From Telluribacter sp035998675 (GTDB lineage Bacteria > Bacteroidota > Bacteroidia > Cytophagales > Spirosomataceae), in contig NZ_DASYHI010000022.1 in assembly GCF_035998675.1 (NCBI RefSeq), forward strand, positions 124,001 to 188,000: 64,000 nucleotides of DNA, read 5' to 3'. The position numbers and the translations under genes were made by a program. Under the pieces are notes generated by a model. That model did not search any database and was not told the DNA's origin. It saw only the letters and a program-made list of their open reading frames with translations. Shown here in pieces: positions 53,646 to 63,445 of the stretch (the stretch's first letter is position 1; each line of letters opens with the position of its first letter).

Positions 53646-55025
53646 CTATATCTTTGGGTTCATTCTTTTTACCTTTAAATTACGATACGACACCAGGTCG
53701 CCGTGATCCTGTAGGAGCAGATTGCCCTGCTCAGCCACCCCAAACCCTTCGTGGTCTTTGTACTTGGAGCGGGCAACGAGCGCTTTATAAATAGCCGATC
53801 CGCGCTTAAACTCCAGTACTTTCTGACCATTCAGAAAATGTTCTACGGTACCATTCGCGTGTACAACTACCCGGCCGTTGTTCCACTCACCAATCTTCTT
53901 GACCGAGTTGCCGGGTTTTTCGGCCGGAATCAAATCGTACAAAGAGGCCAACGTACGGTTACCTACCACACCCATCTTGGCGTCGGGGTGGCGCTGATCG
54001 TCCAGCACCTGGTATTCGAGTCCCAGGCCAGACTTACCTTTTGAATTAAGCTCCTCATTTACAAAGTACTTAACACCGCTATTAGCCCCTTCGGTAAGTT
54101 TGAAGTCAAATTGAAATTCGAAAGCCGGGCCAAATTTTTCGCGGGTTACCAGGTCATTACCGGTCTCGGAACCGTCCGACTTGGCCACCGTAATGGTTCC
54201 GTCGGTGTGGCTCCAGCGCTTGGGAGGAAACTCCGTGCTGTTGTAACCACGCCAGTGGGTAGCGCTCTTGCCATCGAAAAGTAACTCCCAGCCCTGGGCT
54301 TTTTCGGCCTCAGACAAGTTATTGACCAGGTTATTAACTACCCTGATATTAGCCGGAGGCGAAGGCTGCAGATCGGTGGTTTTGATCCGTACGTTTTTCC
54401 AGCGAACCTGGGTACCTTCTTTTTTGGTGTCGTTGCCAATGCTGTGTACCTGTAGGCTGATAAAGCCTTCGGGCGTCATGTCATCAATAACGTGCGCCAC
54501 GGGTACGCCGTTCAGGAAAGTACGGATAGAATTACCAATGGCTTCTATACGGTACTTATTCCACTCACCTTTTTTGAAAGCGGTTTTGGCCTCCGGATTC
54601 AGATCTCCGGGATAGAGCCAGCCCCGACGGGCTTCGTCGTATACGCCTGCTGACCATCCCCGGTCGCTGGGATCAATCTCAATCTGGTAGCCGTGTACGC
54701 GGCCATTCATGTAGTCAGGAGTGGAAAGGCTCCTGATCTGTATGCCGGAGTTAAGCTGGTTATCCACCATGACATCTGTTTCCAGAATAAAGTCACCGTA
54801 GTTCTTTTCGGTAGTCAAAAAAGAGTTAGGCGTATTCACTGCTGATGTGCCAATGATTACCCCATCTTTGACTTCATATTTGGCTTTTCCGTTCAGCTGT
54901 TTCCAGCCGGTAAGGTCTTTACCATTAAAGAGCATTTGCCAGCCATCTTTTGATTTCTGGGCTACGGCGCTGTTTAGAGAAGTTGCCAGGAAAAAGAGGG
55001 CAATCCAATACTTAAAGTTCTTCAT
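53646..55025 (-). CDS. Two-domain DUF1080 (3-keto-disaccharide hydrolase-like) protein
   Basis: 459 residues with a signal peptide (1-22). Two DUF1080 domains follow each other: domain 1 at about 28-195 (GWQMLFNGKDLTGWKQLNG, GEWNKYRIEAIGN), domain 2 at about 240-455 (GWELLFDGKSATHWRGYN, VKKIGEWNNGRVVVH). Both keep the family's LF(N/D)GK opening. Characterised members cleave 3-keto-glycosides. The tandem form may give two specificities or one catalytic and one binding domain. It lies between the isomerase-like and Gfo/Idh genes. Confidence 0.92.
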   Translation of the reverse strand: MKNFKYWIALFFLATSLNSAVAQKSKDGWQMLFNGKDLTGWKQLNGKAKYEVKDGVIIGTSAVNTPNSFLTTEKNYGDFILETDVMVDNQLNSGIQIRSLSTPDYMNGRVHGYQIEIDPSDRGWSAGVYDEARRGWLYPGDLNPEAKTAFKKGEWNKYRIEAIGNSIRTFLNGVPVAHVIDDMTPEGFISLQVHSIGNDTKKEGTQVRWKNVRIKTTDLQPSPPANIRVVNNLVNNLSEAEKAQGWELLFDGKSATHWRGYNSTEFPPKRWSHTDGTITVAKSDGSETGNDLVTREKFGPAFEFQFDFKLTEGANSGVKYFVNEELNSKGKSGLGLEYQVLDDQRHPDAKMGVVGNRTLASLYDLIPAEKPGNSVKKIGEWNNGRVVVHANGTVEHFLNGQKVLEFKRGSAIYKALVARSKYKDHEGFGVAEQGNLLLQDHGDLVSYRNLKVKRMNPKI

Positions 55026-55131
55026 GTATCTTTTATTTGAATTTGTTCCGCCCGAAGAAGGCGATGTACTTTATTATATATGTATATAACGAATATTTAG
55101 CTATGTTACCCTTACAACAATTTCGGGCTTA

Positions 55132-56064
55132 TCAGATAAGCGGGTGGCGCAAAGTCTGTGTAATGTAATTTTTATTAATAATCGCGCATTCTCTAGGGGT
55201 CTTGCTCGGGTCAGGTACTCCGTCCAGCTCTACCACGGCCCAGCCGTTAAAGTTAATCTTGTTCAGGGCTTTAAATACGGCGGGTACATCAACACGCCCC
55301 TGACCCAGCTCCACAAATTTGTAGCCGTTTTTGGTATCGGCCGGCTTGGTATCTTTCAGGTGCAGCGCATGGATCATATCCTTGTATTTTAACACCGCTT
55401 TTTCGGGTTCACCTCCGCCCTGCTTGTAGTGGGCAATATCCAGTAACAATTTTACGTAGCGGGGGTCCATGGCCTGTACTATGACATCTATCTCCTCGGG
55501 GGTTTCGCCCAGCTGGTGCATGTGGTTGTGGTATACCGCCTGCACGCCCATATCGGCGGTTTGCTTCCCAATTTCGTTCATGACGGTAGCCAATCTTTTC
55601 AACTCTTCTGTAGAAGGAGCACGGTCTTTGGGACGGGCACTGTTAGTAAGTTGTAGAGAGCTACCTCCCAGCGCTTTTACAAAACTGGCGTGTGCTACGT
55701 GGGTATCAATGGTACTGGATTCCTTAGCCGGATCTATGTCCACATTTCCGCTCGAGAACATACATAACTGAAGTCCGTTTTCGGTGAGCAGCTGACGCAG
55801 TTCGGAGACTTTATTTCGATAGGGACCAAAGGTATTAGCCCGCAGTTGCACTCCTTTGTATCCAAGAGCCGCCAAATCTTTGATGGCCTGTTCGTCTTTC
55901 CCTCCCCAGGTGATGGACGAGTAGCCAATTCGTATGTTATTTTTTTTGTAAAGCTCTTCAGCCCAGGCCGAAGAAGTGACAAGTGCCGTAGCGGCTAAAG
56001 TGGCGTGGCGTAAAAAGGATCGGCGATCCAGCTCGTGGTACACCTTCTCGGTTTTAGTATTCAT
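55132..56064 (-). CDS. TAT-exported sugar isomerase/epimerase-like TIM-barrel protein
   Basis: 310 residues. The signal has a twin-arginine motif (ELDRRSFLRHATLAATA). The xylose-isomerase-like barrel shows IRIGYSSITWGG, GYKGVQLRANTFG, HNHMHQLGETPEEID (His/Glu metal ligands), LLLDIAHYKQGG and WAVVELDGV. It may isomerise or cleave keto-sugars in the periplasm; some family members of this kind act as 3-keto-glucoside lyases. It is first of the enzyme genes after SusD. Confidence 0.88.
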   Translation of the reverse strand: MNTKTEKVYHELDRRSFLRHATLAATALVTSSAWAEELYKKNNIRIGYSSITWGGKDEQAIKDLAALGYKGVQLRANTFGPYRNKVSELRQLLTENGLQLCMFSSGNVDIDPAKESSTIDTHVAHASFVKALGGSSLQLTNSARPKDRAPSTEELKRLATVMNEIGKQTADMGVQAVYHNHMHQLGETPEEIDVIVQAMDPRYVKLLLDIAHYKQGGGEPEKAVLKYKDMIHALHLKDTKPADTKNGYKFVELGQGRVDVPAVFKALNKINFNGWAVVELDGVPDPSKTPRECAIINKNYITQTLRHPLI

Positions 56065-56133
56065 GGTACTTATGGTAGAAATGGGTATTCACTTAAAAGT
56101 ATGAATCCGGAAATTTTTACTACTCCGAAAAGA

Positions 56134-56160
56134 GAAAAGCCCCCCAGTGGGAGACTTTTC
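56134..56160 (-). terminator. Imperfect hairpin between the SusD and isomerase genes
   Basis: GAAAAG/CTTTTC outer stem and CCC/GGG inner stem with two mismatches and loop AGT; T-rich flank on the minus strand. Probably a partial terminator that reduces read-through from susCD. Confidence 0.5.
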
Positions 56161-56265
56161 ATCTGCGGAATCAATCGTTATTCAGGTCAGTACTCCGGCC
56201 AACCATCGTGCGGCGACTTAATGCCGGAGTACCTCTCACTTTTCTACCTCACACAGGTAGTATTT

Positions 56266-57942
56266 TTAGTAACCGGGGTTCTGCGGGAAAGCAGTGTTAT
56301 TGCCTTCCACCCGGTCAATCTGGTTTTGAGGAATTGGCCTTAGTACATGGTAAGCTTTGATGTTAGGCTCGGCCTGAGGATTGTATTTCTTCACTCGCTC
56401 CACCAATACGCCCCAACGCTTCAGGTCAAACCAACGCATCTGCTCACCCAGCAACTCTCTCGCCCGCTCATCCATAATAAACTCCATAGTAAGCTGAGCA
56501 GGAGTAATTTCTATTTCGCCCGCTTTTCCCGGCCAGGCTGCCCGGCGACGTACTACGTTTATGTTCTCAACGGCATCGGCTACTTTACCCTGCTTGAACT
56601 GTGCCTCAGCCAGCATCAGGTAGGTATCAGCCAGGCGGAAGGCGATGTAGTCACGGACGCCCTCAAACTGGGTACGGTCCGCACGACCACCATCAATGTG
56701 CTTACGCAACGCCGGGAATACACGTTCCGTGTACATGCTGGGAGTTAGAACCTGGTAAGGTCGCTTGGCACGCTCTGCCGCTGACATTTCAAAACCCGGA
56801 TCAAAAATGGTAGTATCACCAAGTGCAAACGTTACCTTGGCCTTAGACTTATCAAAAGTAGTATTGTAAGTACCTGGCTTATTGCTATAGTATACATCCT
56901 TAAAGGTTTTGTAATAACGGCTGTCAACGGTACGGTTTACGAATACCTCATTGAGCGTATACTTTGTTGGCATATACCGCTTAAAGGGGCGTCCGTTCTC
57001 GGTGTCGCGCTGCATACCCGGTAGTACATCATACTCCATCAGGAAGAATACGTGCGAATTGTTACCACCATCATTGGTCAGAGGATCAGCCGTATACTGG
57101 ACCGCAAAAATCACCTCGTCATTCTTCTCATTTCCCTGGCGATGTACATCCGCAAAATTGGGAAGCAGTCTGAATCCATAGTCTTTGATAACACTTTTAA
57201 AGAGCGCTTCTGCTTTTGCAAAATCATCCGCAGCTTTTGCTTCAGATGTCGCCTTGGTCAAATATACCTTTCCAAGCAAGTGCTGAGCTGCCGGACGGGT
57301 TACGCGACCATAGTCACCTGACCTCGCTTTAGCTTCCAGATTCGGGATGGCCTCTTCCAGATCTTTAATGATGGCAGCATACATTTGAGGTACTGTAGCG
57401 CGAGTAGCCACCTTGGTAGGTTCATTCGTTTCAGTCAGGCGCAGATCTACTCCTCCATACAATTGGGTCAGTATAAAGTAGTTGTGTGCTCTTATGAATT
57501 TCACTTCGGCTACCCGCTGCTTTTTTAGGTTGTCACTGATTCCGGTCACATTCGCTGACCGGTCAATGACTGCATTGGCCGTGTTGATTCCCTGGTAGAA
57601 AAGGTCCCATACCTCACGAACGTGAGATGATTGAGCATCAAAGCCTCCCTCATAAGTATTTATAAACTTATGGCTACCGTCGGCACCATTCTGATAGGTA
57701 TCTGTGCCGAAGATGGTAAAGTTGTTTCCTCTCTCGGTGCCATACCAATTCCTGAGGCTTGAATAAACAGCATTCACCCCATCATTGAAGCCCGAAGTAG
57801 TGTTAAGATAGTTGTTACCAATACCCGAAACCACCTCCTCGTCAAGCACGCTGACGCTACAGGCCTGACCCATAAACAAGGCGCCTATAAGAGCACCTGT
57901 TTTGAGTACTCTTGATGATTTAAAATTGAGTTTCTTTTTCAT
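56266..57942 (-). CDS. SusD/RagB family outer-membrane lipoprotein
   Basis: 558 residues with a lipoprotein signal (GALIGALFMGQAC, C28). The SusD fold is helical with TPR-like repeats: VREVWDLFYQGINTANAVID, VAEVKFIRAHNYFILTQLYG and the C-terminal MDERARELLGEQMRWFDLKRWG. It caps the SusC channel and binds glycan at the cell surface. It lies 29 bp after SusC on the same strand. Confidence 0.96.
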   Translation of the reverse strand: MKKKLNFKSSRVLKTGALIGALFMGQACSVSVLDEEVVSGIGNNYLNTTSGFNDGVNAVYSSLRNWYGTERGNNFTIFGTDTYQNGADGSHKFINTYEGGFDAQSSHVREVWDLFYQGINTANAVIDRSANVTGISDNLKKQRVAEVKFIRAHNYFILTQLYGGVDLRLTETNEPTKVATRATVPQMYAAIIKDLEEAIPNLEAKARSGDYGRVTRPAAQHLLGKVYLTKATSEAKAADDFAKAEALFKSVIKDYGFRLLPNFADVHRQGNEKNDEVIFAVQYTADPLTNDGGNNSHVFFLMEYDVLPGMQRDTENGRPFKRYMPTKYTLNEVFVNRTVDSRYYKTFKDVYYSNKPGTYNTTFDKSKAKVTFALGDTTIFDPGFEMSAAERAKRPYQVLTPSMYTERVFPALRKHIDGGRADRTQFEGVRDYIAFRLADTYLMLAEAQFKQGKVADAVENINVVRRRAAWPGKAGEIEITPAQLTMEFIMDERARELLGEQMRWFDLKRWGVLVERVKKYNPQAEPNIKAYHVLRPIPQNQIDRVEGNNTAFPQNPGY

Positions 57943-57971
57943 ATTAACTATTTTTCAATGTTCTGAATTAC

Positions 57972-60900
57972 TTAGAACCGGGCATTTAAACCAAATGTAA
58001 TAATTTTTGTAGCGGGTGCCAGGTCAGATCCAATGGAACGATTCTGGTTGCTGGGTCCATTATCCAACTCCACCTCCGGATCAATACCTTTGTACCTGGT
58101 ACGGTACTCCGAGAAGATGAAAGGTTGCTGGATACTGGAATAAATCCGCAGACTCTGCATTTTTAATTTACTTGCCCAGGTTGCAGGAACGTTATAACCA
58201 ATATTGATATTGCGTACCTTCAGGAAAGAACCGTCAAAATACCGGAGCGTAGAGCTAAATCGGGGCGATTCCTGGTTTTCATTGGGACGAGGAAACTCGT
58301 TAGTCGGGTTATTAGGAGTCCAGTAATCAATGTCCAGGTTGTTATAACGTCCGGCCAAAGAATTATTGCCCTGGTGAAAACCACTGGTGATAAATTGTCC
58401 GGCTCTCGCATACAAGAAAAACGAAAGGTCAAATCCTTTATAGGCAAAGCGATTAGTAAGACCTGCTACAAAATTAGGAACTGCTGATCCAAGAATAACC
58501 CGGTCATCTGCGTTAATTTTACCATCCCCATTGATATCCTCAATCTTGATCTCACCGACTTTGCTTTGGTATCTGGCAGCTTCGTCCGCTTCGTCTGATT
58601 GCCAGATGCCTATTTTTCTAAAATCAAACACCACGGAAAGGGGCTGACCGATAAAACGCCCGGCAGCAATATCATCTACTTTGCCATTGGCCAGTTCAAC
58701 GATTTCCTCGCGGTTACGGGTAAACATAAAGTCGGTACTCCAACGAAAATCTCCTCTGTCCACGTTAATCGTAGATAGTGATAATTCAATCCCACGATTA
58801 CGGGTGTGACCAATATTGGTTGTAAAGCCACCAAAGCCAGTCGAGTTTGGAAGAGGTTGGGGAGCCAACAAATCGGTAGTATTAGTGACGTAGTATTCCA
58901 TGGAACCGGAAACCCTTCCGTTCCATAGACTAAAATCAAGCCCGGCGTTCGCAGTGGCCGATGATTCCCAGCGTAAATTTGGGTTACCAATAGAACCAGG
59001 TCGGTATCCAAAGGCGGCGGTATTGTCCCATGCGTAAGAGGTACGACTTAACAGAGCCTGGGTCTGATAAGGGTTAATGGCTGTGTTACCGGTTGAACCG
59101 TAGCTTAAACGCAGCTTCAGCATATCCATGGCCCGGAAGCTTTGCATAAATGGCTCACTGGAAATATTCCAGCCTACCGCCACCGATGGGAAGTAACCAA
59201 ACTTGTTGTTGGCACCAAAGCGGGAAGAACCGTCAGCCCGGATCGTAGCGGTCAACAGGTATTTTTCTTTGTAGTCATAGTTCACCCGAGCCATATAGGA
59301 AAGCAATGCCCATTCACTTAAACCTGTACCTACGCCATTAACCTGACTGGCGCTACCCAGGTTATAAAACTGCTGTGTCGCTGCCGGAATTCCATTAACG
59401 TTGATCCCGGAAGATTCACTGTGATCCTTTTGATATGATTGCAGAAGAGTTACGTTCAGATTATGAATTTGATTGAACTGCTTGGAATAAGTCAGGATAT
59501 TCTCAATAGTATAATTAAATCTGAACTGATTACCTACACTTCCTGAAGCAGGAGCTCCCCGACGGGCATTGGTCTGGCTCCCGAAGAAACGGCCATAGCG
59601 GTCAATGTCAAAATCAGGTCCAAAGTTGAAACGATACTTCAAACCATCAATAATATTCCACTCTCCGTATAGTGCATTGAAAATACGGTAATTTTTGCGT
59701 TCGTCAATAATGGCTCCCGGTACAATCTCCGCCAGCGGGTTGGTACGAAGTCCATCCTGTGTAGGCAGGAAGATCAGGTTGCCTTCGTCATCATAAGGCT
59801 TACCGAGCGGGTTTTCGGCTAAGGCTCCCCCGAGCGGGTTAAAGTTTTCGCCATTACGCTCACCATATACCGCCAGGGTAGAAGTACCTACCTTTAGCTT
59901 ATCATTGATCTTGTGATCCAGGTTCACCCGGAAAGTATAGCGGGTAAAGTCCTGATTTTTCACCACCCCCTTATCCTGGAAAAAGTTACCCGAAATATTA
60001 AACTGCGTTTTTTCGGTTCCCCCTGATACCCCTACCTGGTGGCTTTGAATAGTTCCGGTACGGAGCAGGAATGATGGATAGTCAGTACTACGGCCTAATT
60101 TGATTGATTCAAGCTCAACAGGCTCAAATATTTTAGCATCAGCAGCATCAGTAGCTGGTCCTGCCGGGTAGTTTCCACCCGTCCGGCGCGACTCCCGCTT
60201 GTATTCGGCAAACTCGGCACCATTCATCACGTCAATTCTTCCTAATGCCTGGTTAAAGCCCGTATAAGTATCAATACTTACAGTGGTTCTCCCCGGAGTA
60301 CCACGTTTGGTAGTGATAATTACTACCCCGTTGGCACCTCTTGAACCATAAATAGCCGTGGACGAAGCATCTTTCAATACTTCCATCGAAGCTATATCGT
60401 TGGGATTGATATCATCAATACCGCCTGATAAAGGAATACCGTCCACTACGAATAGCGGATCGTTAGAGGCATTGAACGAACGACGGCCCCGGATTCGAAT
60501 CTGGGGACCAGATCCCGGCTTACTACCGGCCTGGTTTACATCAACTCCCGCAGCACGACCCTGTAGGGCCTGACGGGCATTCGTTACCGGAAGTTCACTA
60601 ATCTCTCTAGCACTTACGGATGATATAGCACCAGTCAGCTGGCTCTTCTTTTGGGTACCATAACCTACTACTACTACTTCGTTGAGTGTTTTTAAATCCA
60701 CACCCAGGTTGATATTCACCGTACTGCGATTACCTACCGTAACTTCCTGTGTTGTAAATCCAACGGCCGAAAACACCAGCACTGCATTATCGTCTGGTAC
60801 TACAATCCGGAAGTTACCATCGGCGTCAGTAGTGGTACCCACGGTGGTGTTTTTTACTACTACGGTTACACCCGGAACAGGAGAATTATCTTCAGTAGAT

Positions 60901-61061
60901 AGCACCTTACCTGTAACCGTTTTGTCAATGGCAATGCCAATTTTTCCACCCTTATCCGAAAGAGTGAAAGGAGTGGCTTTGACGACAGGAGAAGTACCTA
61001 CCAGAGTAGCTACCGCACAGCCGTACAAAATTTTTTCGATGCGTGTAAAGCGTCTTTTCAT
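57972..61061 (-). CDS. SusC/RagA family TonB-linked outer-membrane transporter
   Basis: 1029 residues: signal peptide (about 1-30), carboxypeptidase-regulatory-like domain (about 45-130, VTGKVLSTEDNSPVPGVTV), TonB box/plug start VVVVGYGTQKKSQLTG, plug to about 235 (DPLFVVDGIPL, AIYGSRGANGVVIITTKRG) and a 22-strand barrel ending in ITFGLNARF. There is no N-terminal STN domain, so it should not signal through FecR. It imports oligosaccharides captured by SusD. Confidence 0.97.
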   Translation of the reverse strand: MKRRFTRIEKILYGCAVATLVGTSPVVKATPFTLSDKGGKIGIAIDKTVTGKVLSTEDNSPVPGVTVVVKNTTVGTTTDADGNFRIVVPDDNAVLVFSAVGFTTQEVTVGNRSTVNINLGVDLKTLNEVVVVGYGTQKKSQLTGAISSVSAREISELPVTNARQALQGRAAGVDVNQAGSKPGSGPQIRIRGRRSFNASNDPLFVVDGIPLSGGIDDINPNDIASMEVLKDASSTAIYGSRGANGVVIITTKRGTPGRTTVSIDTYTGFNQALGRIDVMNGAEFAEYKRESRRTGGNYPAGPATDAADAKIFEPVELESIKLGRSTDYPSFLLRTGTIQSHQVGVSGGTEKTQFNISGNFFQDKGVVKNQDFTRYTFRVNLDHKINDKLKVGTSTLAVYGERNGENFNPLGGALAENPLGKPYDDEGNLIFLPTQDGLRTNPLAEIVPGAIIDERKNYRIFNALYGEWNIIDGLKYRFNFGPDFDIDRYGRFFGSQTNARRGAPASGSVGNQFRFNYTIENILTYSKQFNQIHNLNVTLLQSYQKDHSESSGINVNGIPAATQQFYNLGSASQVNGVGTGLSEWALLSYMARVNYDYKEKYLLTATIRADGSSRFGANNKFGYFPSVAVGWNISSEPFMQSFRAMDMLKLRLSYGSTGNTAINPYQTQALLSRTSYAWDNTAAFGYRPGSIGNPNLRWESSATANAGLDFSLWNGRVSGSMEYYVTNTTDLLAPQPLPNSTGFGGFTTNIGHTRNRGIELSLSTINVDRGDFRWSTDFMFTRNREEIVELANGKVDDIAAGRFIGQPLSVVFDFRKIGIWQSDEADEAARYQSKVGEIKIEDINGDGKINADDRVILGSAVPNFVAGLTNRFAYKGFDLSFFLYARAGQFITSGFHQGNNSLAGRYNNLDIDYWTPNNPTNEFPRPNENQESPRFSSTLRYFDGSFLKVRNINIGYNVPATWASKLKMQSLRIYSSIQQPFIFSEYRTRYKGIDPEVELDNGPSNQNRSIGSDLAPATKIITFGLNARF

Positions 61062-61483
61062 AGCGCTTTGGGGTTAAAGTTTAACATTGATTAGGTAATA
61101 AAATATTAAGTGAGAAAAGTAAATTGGTTTCTTAATAGGTACTCTGGGGCCCTATTGGGCACTTTTGCTGTAAATTTTTAAGAAATAATTATATGTATCC
61201 GATAGTTACTTTGTGACCGATTTACTTTTACCGGTTGCAATGAAAATTATGACGACTCGTAGTCATATCTACCCCTACACATTTCTTTCAACTTTTTCTT
61301 CAAATTGTGTAAAGAAGTATAGAATAGAAGGAGCCTACTCAAAAAAAGTACTTTTATTTGTGACTGCTCCAAACGAAATAGCTACCCGACTCAACCAAAA
61401 ATGAATTCTTTAGTAACCAGGTGGATAAAGGGAAATTTGGTGGGAATTGGGATACAGCTTGCAGGCAACAGGGTAACAAGAAA
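61062..61483. other. Intergenic leader region of the susCD operon
   Basis: 422 bp, AT-rich, between the FecR-like gene and susC. No exact TAnnTTTG box is found on the minus strand; TACTTTTC near 61120 is one base off. No gene or terminator is recognised. Confidence 0.4.
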
Positions 61484-61984
61484 TTACTTGTTGGAAAGGT
61501 CTTTTTGAAGATTAATGGTACTTCTGAGCGAATCAGCTGATGAATCAACCTGCACGCTATCGGTTTTTATGGGTAGTGGTTCAAATAACCGGTTATTGAT
61601 TGGGGTAGGTTCCAGAAAGTACCAAAGCATAATAAGCAAACCGGTGGCACAGACACCAGCACTCCACCGAAAAAAATACCAGTTGGCAGCTATACTCCGC
61701 AGGGAAGGGTCGAGGGGTTCCACGTCCGGCAAGCGTTCTATAGAGCTACGAATCTTTGTCCAAAGGGAGCCTGCCTCCTCACCCGAAAGGTCCTCGGAGT
61801 TCCAGGCCGAAGCCTGTTCCACCAGTTGCCTGGCAGTGTGTACGGTTTCATTCATGTGGGGGTGCTGAACAAGCCAGTTTTCCCAAAATGACTGAATGGG
61901 GAGGTCATTCGGAAACCGAACCCACCTGATAAACAGGCGCTCCATTGCAAGCTCTTCGGCAGAATATTCCGAATAGGGTTTCAT
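61484..61984 (-). CDS. Truncated FecR-like anti-sigma protein
   Basis: 166 residues from the ATG at 61984 (MKPYSEYSAEELAMERLF); a GTG at 62023 is possible. The N-terminal part (FIRWVRFPNDLPIQSFWENWLVQHPHMNE) matches the cytoplasmic sigma-binding domain of FecR proteins, and one membrane helix follows (about 112-130). Only about 40 residues come after it and no FecR or STN-like periplasmic domain is present; compare the 338-residue FecR at 5604. No sigma factor gene adjoins it. It lies upstream of susCD where a FecR gene is usual, so it is a remnant or a minimal regulator. Confidence 0.7.
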   Translation of the reverse strand: MKPYSEYSAEELAMERLFIRWVRFPNDLPIQSFWENWLVQHPHMNETVHTARQLVEQASAWNSEDLSGEEAGSLWTKIRSSIERLPDVEPLDPSLRSIAANWYFFRWSAGVCATGLLIMLWYFLEPTPINNRLFEPLPIKTDSVQVDSSADSLRSTINLQKDLSNK

Positions 61985-62347
61985 CGGCAGTTGGTGTAAA
62001 TATGCTTTTTGTAGGTACTTCACCTCGCGGTCCGGATCAGCATTTTTGACACGAAAGGCTTTTTTTCTCTCCTTAAGACCTATTCAGGTCCTCTTTTTTT
62101 GATTATTTTAACAAAGGGTAGGGTTACTAATGTTCTACTCACCCCATTTTTTATTTACGGGTTGAATAACTTTTAGAATGTAATTCAGGAACAGGTAAAT
62201 CCGTGATTTAAGGAAAATAGCTGCATTCTTCCTCATCCGAAATTATTTTGAAAACTAATAAAAATAAAAAAGCGCCTGCCTGGCGCTTTTTAAACTGTAT
62301 ACAACTAAGCTGGTAGCAGAGCAAGGGGCTACTCTGGCAGGTAAATG
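61985..62347. other. Intergenic region with terminator
   Basis: 363 bp upstream of the FecR-like gene. It contains a strong hairpin at 62266-62291 and a weak plus-strand hairpin GACCT-ATTC-AGGTC with a T-run near 62083-62100. No sigma factor or other gene is visible. Confidence 0.5.
62266..62291. terminator. Bidirectional terminator after the alginate-lyase-like gene
   Basis: AAAAAAGCGCC / GGCGCTTTTT perfect stem around TGCCT, 57 bp beyond the stop of the minus-strand gene. It separates the right-hand polysaccharide locus from susCD. Confidence 0.9.
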
Positions 62348-63427
62348 CTATTTATACTCCGTCAACTGAATTTTCATGAGCGTGGGGAAGGTCCAGGCGA
62401 AGTGATGCAGGTTATATATTAGTGGACGGGCGGGCTGAGTATAGTCTGCGAACCGTGGTTCCTGATACACATCAGCCAGTACTTCCAGCAGGTTACCGGG
62501 CCACTTCTGCGGCGAACCCTGGTTAGGATTTTTATACCATGTCCACTCCTCCGGATGCAGGTTGTAATAGTACAGGTAGTCTACCGCTTTCTTGATAGAG
62601 CGGTTGCCCTGGGAATAACTAAAAATGCTTTCACCCGTAGCGTTATAGGCGACCCAACTGGCTGCCGTAATGGGAGCCAGTGAGAAGTAGGTGTACCAGA
62701 TGCCATTGTTCCCCCGGACGGTTTCGTGCGGCATATGGCCATCTTCGGCTATTTTTTCAAACAAATCGCTCTTGATGAGCCGGATGTTTTCGTTGACTTC
62801 AGCGGGTTCATCCAGGTAGTACGCCGACAGGATAGAGCCGTAACGGCCCCAGTCGGCCCAGTTGTTTTTGCGGTTCCTGATTTCGTTCGCTGATTTTCGG
62901 TATACCTCGCTTACCCAGCTCTTAAACTGCTTCTGGTCCGCCTCTTTCCACCCTTTATAGTTTGAAAGCAATTCGCCGGCTATCACCATGGCCGTACCCG
63001 AATACGCCATTACTAGGGAACCGTCGTGGTCCGAGTAGGTTTTGTTTAAATCGGCCCAGGCTTTCAGGTACTTGAGGGCCTGGTCGGCGTATCTCTTTTG
63101 ACCGCTTAGCTGGTACGCCAGCGCGCAGGCGTAGGCATCAAAGGCATCCGACTGCAGCGAGCGTGAGTTGGTACGGTGGCTGGCGGCGTCAATGTAGTAG
63201 CCAGGTACCTTAAAATCAGCCAGGGCATGGGTTGGGTGCTGAAAAGCGGAGTCGGCGTACTGCATCAGCTGCAGGTAGGCATTTTGGTAGGGCTGCTCCC
63301 TGGCTTTTATTTTTTTCTTTACAAAATCAAGCTGCGCCTGCGGATGCATACCACCCGGGTGGGCGTACTGGGCCTGGCTTGTGGAAAAAAGGAGCGCTAA
63401 AAACAGGGTTACAATAAATGCTTTCAT
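62348..63427 (-). CDS. Secreted alginate lyase family protein
   Basis: 359 residues with a signal peptide (1-19, ending TSQAQ). The (alpha/alpha) toroid of the alginate_lyase family: HPGGMHPQAQLDFVKKKIKA, SDAFDAYACALAYQLSGQKRY, NNWADWGRYG and DGHMPHETVRGNNGIWYTYFSL with catalytic-type His/Asn/Tyr residues. It probably cleaves acidic polysaccharide in the periplasm; the exact substrate is open. It starts 18 bp after the BNR-repeat gene on the same strand, so they form an operon. Confidence 0.88.
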   Translation of the reverse strand: MKAFIVTLFLALLFSTSQAQYAHPGGMHPQAQLDFVKKKIKAREQPYQNAYLQLMQYADSAFQHPTHALADFKVPGYYIDAASHRTNSRSLQSDAFDAYACALAYQLSGQKRYADQALKYLKAWADLNKTYSDHDGSLVMAYSGTAMVIAGELLSNYKGWKEADQKQFKSWVSEVYRKSANEIRNRKNNWADWGRYGSILSAYYLDEPAEVNENIRLIKSDLFEKIAEDGHMPHETVRGNNGIWYTYFSLAPITAASWVAYNATGESIFSYSQGNRSIKKAVDYLYYYNLHPEEWTWYKNPNQGSPQKWPGNLLEVLADVYQEPRFADYTQPARPLIYNLHHFAWTFPTLMKIQLTEYK

Positions 63428-63445
63428 GGGGAGCCAGGTCGTTAA

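Noticed and set aside
61213..61404. 63-residue plus-strand frame upstream of susC
   Set aside because: Low-complexity AT-rich translation, no ribosome-binding site, no family; likely chance in the susC leader region.
62083..62100. GACCT-ATTC-AGGTC hairpin with T-run as a terminator
   Set aside because: Only a 5-bp stem and no plus-strand gene ends nearby.
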